Below the pieces are notes generated by a model, which worked only from the letters and a program-made list of their open reading frames with translations, was not told the origin of the DNA and ran no database searches. From NCBI GenBank assembly GCA_026985515.1, contig JALSQH010000040.1, positions 1 through 9,776 on the forward strand: 9,776 nucleotides of DNA, in the 5' to 3' direction. Position numbers and translations under genes: made by a program. Below, one piece after another: positions 6,990-9,776 of this stretch; position 1 is the stretch's first letter; the number at the start of each line of letters is the position of its first letter. Source of the DNA: a bacterium (GTDB lineage: Bacteria > JALSQH01).

Positions 6990-7424
6990 ATGAAGATCAG
7001 GATTCCCCAGGGAGATGATATCAGGTATACAGAAACCCATGAGTGGGCCAGGAAGGAGAGCGACACTCTCATCTCCATCGGGATTACAGAGTACGCTGTT
7101 AAAGAGCTCGGAGACATAGTCTATATCGAACTCCCGGATGTTGAAACATCAATAGAGGCAAAAGAAGCCTTTGGCACAATTGAATCTGTAAAAGCTGTTT
7201 CTGATCTCATTTCTCCTGTTACCGGTACAATAGTACAGGTGAACGAATCCATTGCAGAAGCTCCTGAAGAACTTGCGGATGATCCATACGAAGAAGGATG
7301 GCTCATCAAAGTGGAAGTGGAGGATCCTTCAGAATTTGAAGACCTTATGACTGCAGAAGAATACATAGAGTATCTCAACGAAGAATCTTCCGAACCAATA
7401 GAAGTGGAGGAAGAGGAAGAGTAA
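6990..7424 (+). CDS. gcvH: glycine cleavage system H protein (lipoyl carrier) with acidic C-terminal tail
   Basis: Shuttles the aminomethyl intermediate between the P, T and L proteins on a lipoyl arm. The lipoylation site is Lys68 in ESVKAVSDL. YTETHEWA at 13-20, DIVYIELP at 42-49 and DDPYEEGWLIKVE near 97-109 are conserved family stretches. At 144 residues it is somewhat longer than the usual 125-130. The excess is a Glu-rich tail from about residue 129, ending in five Glu, that is not part of the normal fold. The codons of that tail make the purine-rich ribosome-binding site for gcvPA, and the TAA stop overlaps the gcvPA ATG by one base (TAATG). The gap to gcvT is 17 bp and holds AAAGGAG eight bases before the ATG. 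Confidence 0.96.
   Translation: MKIRIPQGDDIRYTETHEWARKESDTLISIGITEYAVKELGDIVYIELPDVETSIEAKEAFGTIESVKAVSDLISPVTGTIVQVNESIAEAPEELADDPYEEGWLIKVEVEDPSEFEDLMTAEEYIEYLNEESSEPIEVEEEEE
7413..7417 (+). promoter_or_regulatory. gcvPA ribosome-binding site inside the gcvH tail
   Basis: GAGGA with a six-base spacer to the ATG at 7424, within the GAG/GAA codons for the terminal Glu run of GcvH. A second GGAGG lies upstream at 7406-7410. The same bases therefore serve as both coding sequence and initiation site. Confidence 0.65.
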
Positions 7425-8752
7425 TGTTTATCCCCCACTCTCCAGACGATATTGAAAGTCTGCTTCAAGAAATAGGTTTAAAAAAAATAGAAGATCTGTT
7501 TGCACATATTCCGCAAAAAGTAAGAAAAAATAGTGACATAAGAATTGAATCACTTGAAGATCAGGCACATCTTGAATCTCTCTTTTACTCCCTTGCAGAG
7601 AAAAACAAAATTCCTCCCCGGGAAAAGATCTTTCTTGGAGGTGGCTATTACAATCATTACATCCCTGCTCCCATCGATGAAATAATTTCCCGAACAGAAT
7701 TCTACACAGCATACACACCTTATCAGCCAGAAATAAGTCAGGGAACATTGCAGGCACTCTTTGAATTTCAGACGCTCATTGCTGACCTCTTTGGAATGGA
7801 AGTGGCGAATTCTTCCATGTATGATGGAGCCACTGCCCTTGCAGAGGCAATTTTAATGGCTAAAAGGATAAAAAGGAAAAACGGTGAAAATGTCCTTATA
7901 CCTCAAAATGTTCATCCCGAGTATATACAGACAGTAAAAACCTATGTCAGAAACAGCGGAATAAATATCATTGAAATTCCCTACACAAGTGATGGAAAAG
8001 TAAACCTGGATTTCATAGAAAAGTCAAAAGATATCTTCGCTGTTGTTGCTGGTTATCCCAATTTTTTTGGAATAATGGAAGATCTGGAAACCATCGGCAA
8101 ACTCACCCACGATAAAGACGCTCTACTGATCTCTGTGACAATGGAACCCCTTTCCCTCGCTCTTTTTGATCCTCCAGGATTTTACGATGTTGATATAGCT
8201 GTGGGAGAGGGACAGAGTTTTGGCATACCTCTATACTTTGGAGGACCCGGTCTTGGTCTTTTTACCACAAAAATGGAGTTTGTGAGACAGATGCCCGGAA
8301 GACTTGTTGGAGAAACGGTGGATAAAAATGGCAACAGAGGTTATGTCCTGACACTTGCCACAAGGGAACAGCACATCAGAAGAGAAAAGGCAACATCAAA
8401 TATCTGCTCCAATCAGGGACTTAATGCACTTATAGCAACCATCTATCTATCTCTGCTGGGCAGAGATGGACTCGTTGAACTTGCCACAATTAACTATAAG
8501 CTTTCCCATTATTTAAAGGATAGACTGATAGAAAAAGGAGTTAAAATACCCTTTGAAGGGGAATTTTTCAATGAATTTGTGGTGGAAATTGAAAGCAGCA
8601 AAATGGAAAAATTGAAACATAAAGGATTCAGGCCTGGAATAAGACTTGATAAATTCAAAACGGACTGGAAAAATCTCCATTTATTAACGGTCACAGAATT
8701 GAACAGTAAAGAATCGATTGAGCAACTAATAAAAGAACTGGTTCATATATGA
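7424..8752 (+). CDS. gcvPA: glycine dehydrogenase (decarboxylating) subunit 1, GcvPA
   Basis: N-terminal-half subunit of a two-subunit P protein, which with GcvPB decarboxylates glycine using PLP and loads the remaining aminomethyl on GcvH. The length of 442 residues is normal for the split form. Motifs include GGGYYNHY at 72-79, the stretch RTEFYTAYTPYQPEISQG at 90-107, SMYDGATA at 131-138, GEGQSFG at 261-267, GGPGLG at 273-278 and TREQHIRREKATSNICSNQ at 313-331. It has a PLP-enzyme fold but lacks the PLP lysine, which is in GcvPB. The ATG overlaps the gcvH stop by one base, and its own TGA overlaps the gcvPB ATG as ATGA, consistent with equimolar production of the two halves. Confidence 0.97.
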   Translation: MFIPHSPDDIESLLQEIGLKKIEDLFAHIPQKVRKNSDIRIESLEDQAHLESLFYSLAEKNKIPPREKIFLGGGYYNHYIPAPIDEIISRTEFYTAYTPYQPEISQGTLQALFEFQTLIADLFGMEVANSSMYDGATALAEAILMAKRIKRKNGENVLIPQNVHPEYIQTVKTYVRNSGINIIEIPYTSDGKVNLDFIEKSKDIFAVVAGYPNFFGIMEDLETIGKLTHDKDALLISVTMEPLSLALFDPPGFYDVDIAVGEGQSFGIPLYFGGPGLGLFTTKMEFVRQMPGRLVGETVDKNGNRGYVLTLATREQHIRREKATSNICSNQGLNALIATIYLSLLGRDGLVELATINYKLSHYLKDRLIEKGVKIPFEGEFFNEFVVEIESSKMEKLKHKGFRPGIRLDKFKTDWKNLHLLTVTELNSKESIEQLIKELVHI

Positions 8753-9776
8753 AAAGGACAGGTCAGCACATAACATTCAGAGAAAAATTGTTGTTTGAAC
8801 TGTCAAAAGATGGGAAAAGGGGGGTAAGATTTAAAGACCCTCTGCCTGATTACCCACTCCCGGAAAAAGTCAGAAAAGAATTTCGATCACTTCCTTCCCT
8901 TTCCGAGGTTGAAGTGGTCCGCCACTTTGTGAGGCTTTCCAGATTGAATTATGCTGTGGATTACGGTCTATATCCTCTTGGTTCATGCACAATGAAGTAC
9001 AACCCCAAAGTCACAGAGAAAATTGCGAAGAATAGCAAATTTACAGATGCACATCCATATCTGGAAGAGGAAGATGTTCAGGGTATACTGGAAATAATGT
9101 ACATGCTTCAGGAAGCCCTTGCGGAGATCTCTGGTTTACCGGGCGTTACCCTTCAACCTGCTGCAGGTGCACATGGAGAACTCACAGGCATGCTTATTAT
9201 GAAAGCTTATCATGAAGATAGAAAGACAGGAAAGGATACTGTCATTATTCCTGACACAGCTCATGGAACGAATCCCGCTTCAAGCAGAATGGCGGGATTC
9301 AGAGTTGTATCAGTAAAGGTTGGAGATAAAGGTTATCTCACAGTTGATGATGTAAAAAAGATTCTGGATGACAGAATTGCAGGAATTATGATAACAAACC
9401 CGAATACTCTGGGAATCTTTGAAGAAGAACTTTACGACATATCAGAACTTCTGCATAAAAAAGGTGCACTTGTATATGGTGACGGAGCGAATATGAATGC
9501 CCTCATGGGGTATGTAAAACCTTCTGAACTGGGTATAGATATTCTTCACTTCAATCTGCACAAGACATTTTCAACCCCACATGGCGGGGGAGGGCCTGGA
9601 GCAGGTCCTGTGGCTGTAAGAGAATTTTTAAAAGATTATTTACCGGTTCCAGTAGTATCAAAAAATGGAAACAGATACTTTCTAAACTACCAAATACCCA
9701 GAACAATTGGAAAGGTAAAAGAATTTTACGGTCACACTGCAGTTATCATAAAAGCCCTTGCATACATTCTCCTGCT
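8749..9776 (+). CDS. gcvPB: glycine dehydrogenase (decarboxylating) subunit 2, GcvPB, 3' end beyond the window
   Basis: C-terminal-half subunit of the split P protein. It carries the PLP and so the decarboxylation chemistry. The frame is open without a stop to the window edge (342 complete codons of an expected roughly 480). Motifs are YPLGSCTMKYNP at 75-86, QPAAGAHGELTG at 136-147, DTAHGTNPASS at 169-179, TNPNTLGIFE at 216-225, YGDGANMNAL at 244-253 and HFNLHKTFSTPHGGGGPG from 267, where Lys272 is the expected Schiff-base lysine. The start is the ATG in the ATGA overlap with gcvPA. No strong ribosome-binding site precedes it, so initiation probably depends on termination of gcvPA. The L protein and lipoate genes, if in this operon, would be further downstream. 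Confidence 0.97.
   Translation, partial: MKRTGQHITFREKLLFELSKDGKRGVRFKDPLPDYPLPEKVRKEFRSLPSLSEVEVVRHFVRLSRLNYAVDYGLYPLGSCTMKYNPKVTEKIAKNSKFTDAHPYLEEEDVQGILEIMYMLQEALAEISGLPGVTLQPAAGAHGELTGMLIMKAYHEDRKTGKDTVIIPDTAHGTNPASSRMAGFRVVSVKVGDKGYLTVDDVKKILDDRIAGIMITNPNTLGIFEEELYDISELLHKKGALVYGDGANMNALMGYVKPSELGIDILHFNLHKTFSTPHGGGGPGAGPVAVREFLKDYLPVPVVSKNGNRYFLNYQIPRTIGKVKEFYGHTAVIIKALAYILL

Overview
The window carries two divergent, tightly packed operons that leave from a shared intergenic promoter region (about 4904-5017) and run off both ends. All ten genes belong to recognisable bacterial families. By eye the base composition is AT-leaning. Arg is mostly AGA/AGG and the proteins are rich in Lys, Glu and Ile, which suggests a thermophilic or deep-branching, possibly uncultured bacterium. 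The glycine decarboxylase split into two subunits (GcvPA/GcvPB) fits many thermophiles and Gram-positives. The WaaE/KdtX-like glycosyltransferase hints at a cell with an LPS-type envelope. I cannot name the lineage from sequence alone.

Left arm (minus strand, 4903 down to 1): a family 2 glycosyltransferase with a TTG start, a PfkB-family sugar-phosphate kinase (most like phosphofructokinase-2), a two-CBS-domain protein, an ATP-binding-type universal stress protein, a full-length PolX DNA polymerase with a PHP nuclease domain, and an ArsA/Get3-family ATPase cut by the window edge. From pfkB onward the genes are separated by 12, 9 and 1 bp and then overlap by 4 bp (ATGA), so co-translation is likely. 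The theme appears to be energy or stress sensing plus DNA repair; the link between the members is inferred.

Right arm (plus strand, 5018 to 9776): folD, gcvT, gcvH, gcvPA and gcvPB (3' end cut off). It holds the T, H and P components of the glycine cleavage system plus the enzyme that interconverts 5,10-methylene-THF and 10-formyl-THF. Three of the four junctions overlap (ATGA, TAATG, ATGA). The L protein and lipoate attachment genes are not in the window. The predicted leader is only about 16 nt, so there is no room for a glycine riboswitch.

Both operons have good sigma70-like promoters placed back to back, with -35 boxes 14 bp apart around an A5T5 palindrome. No RNA genes, mobile elements, CRISPR arrays or terminators were found. 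I see no clearly new system; the most interesting points are the pfkB-CBS-Usp-polX-ArsA cassette, the acidic GcvH tail whose codons also serve as the gcvPA ribosome-binding site, and the compact divergent promoter pair.
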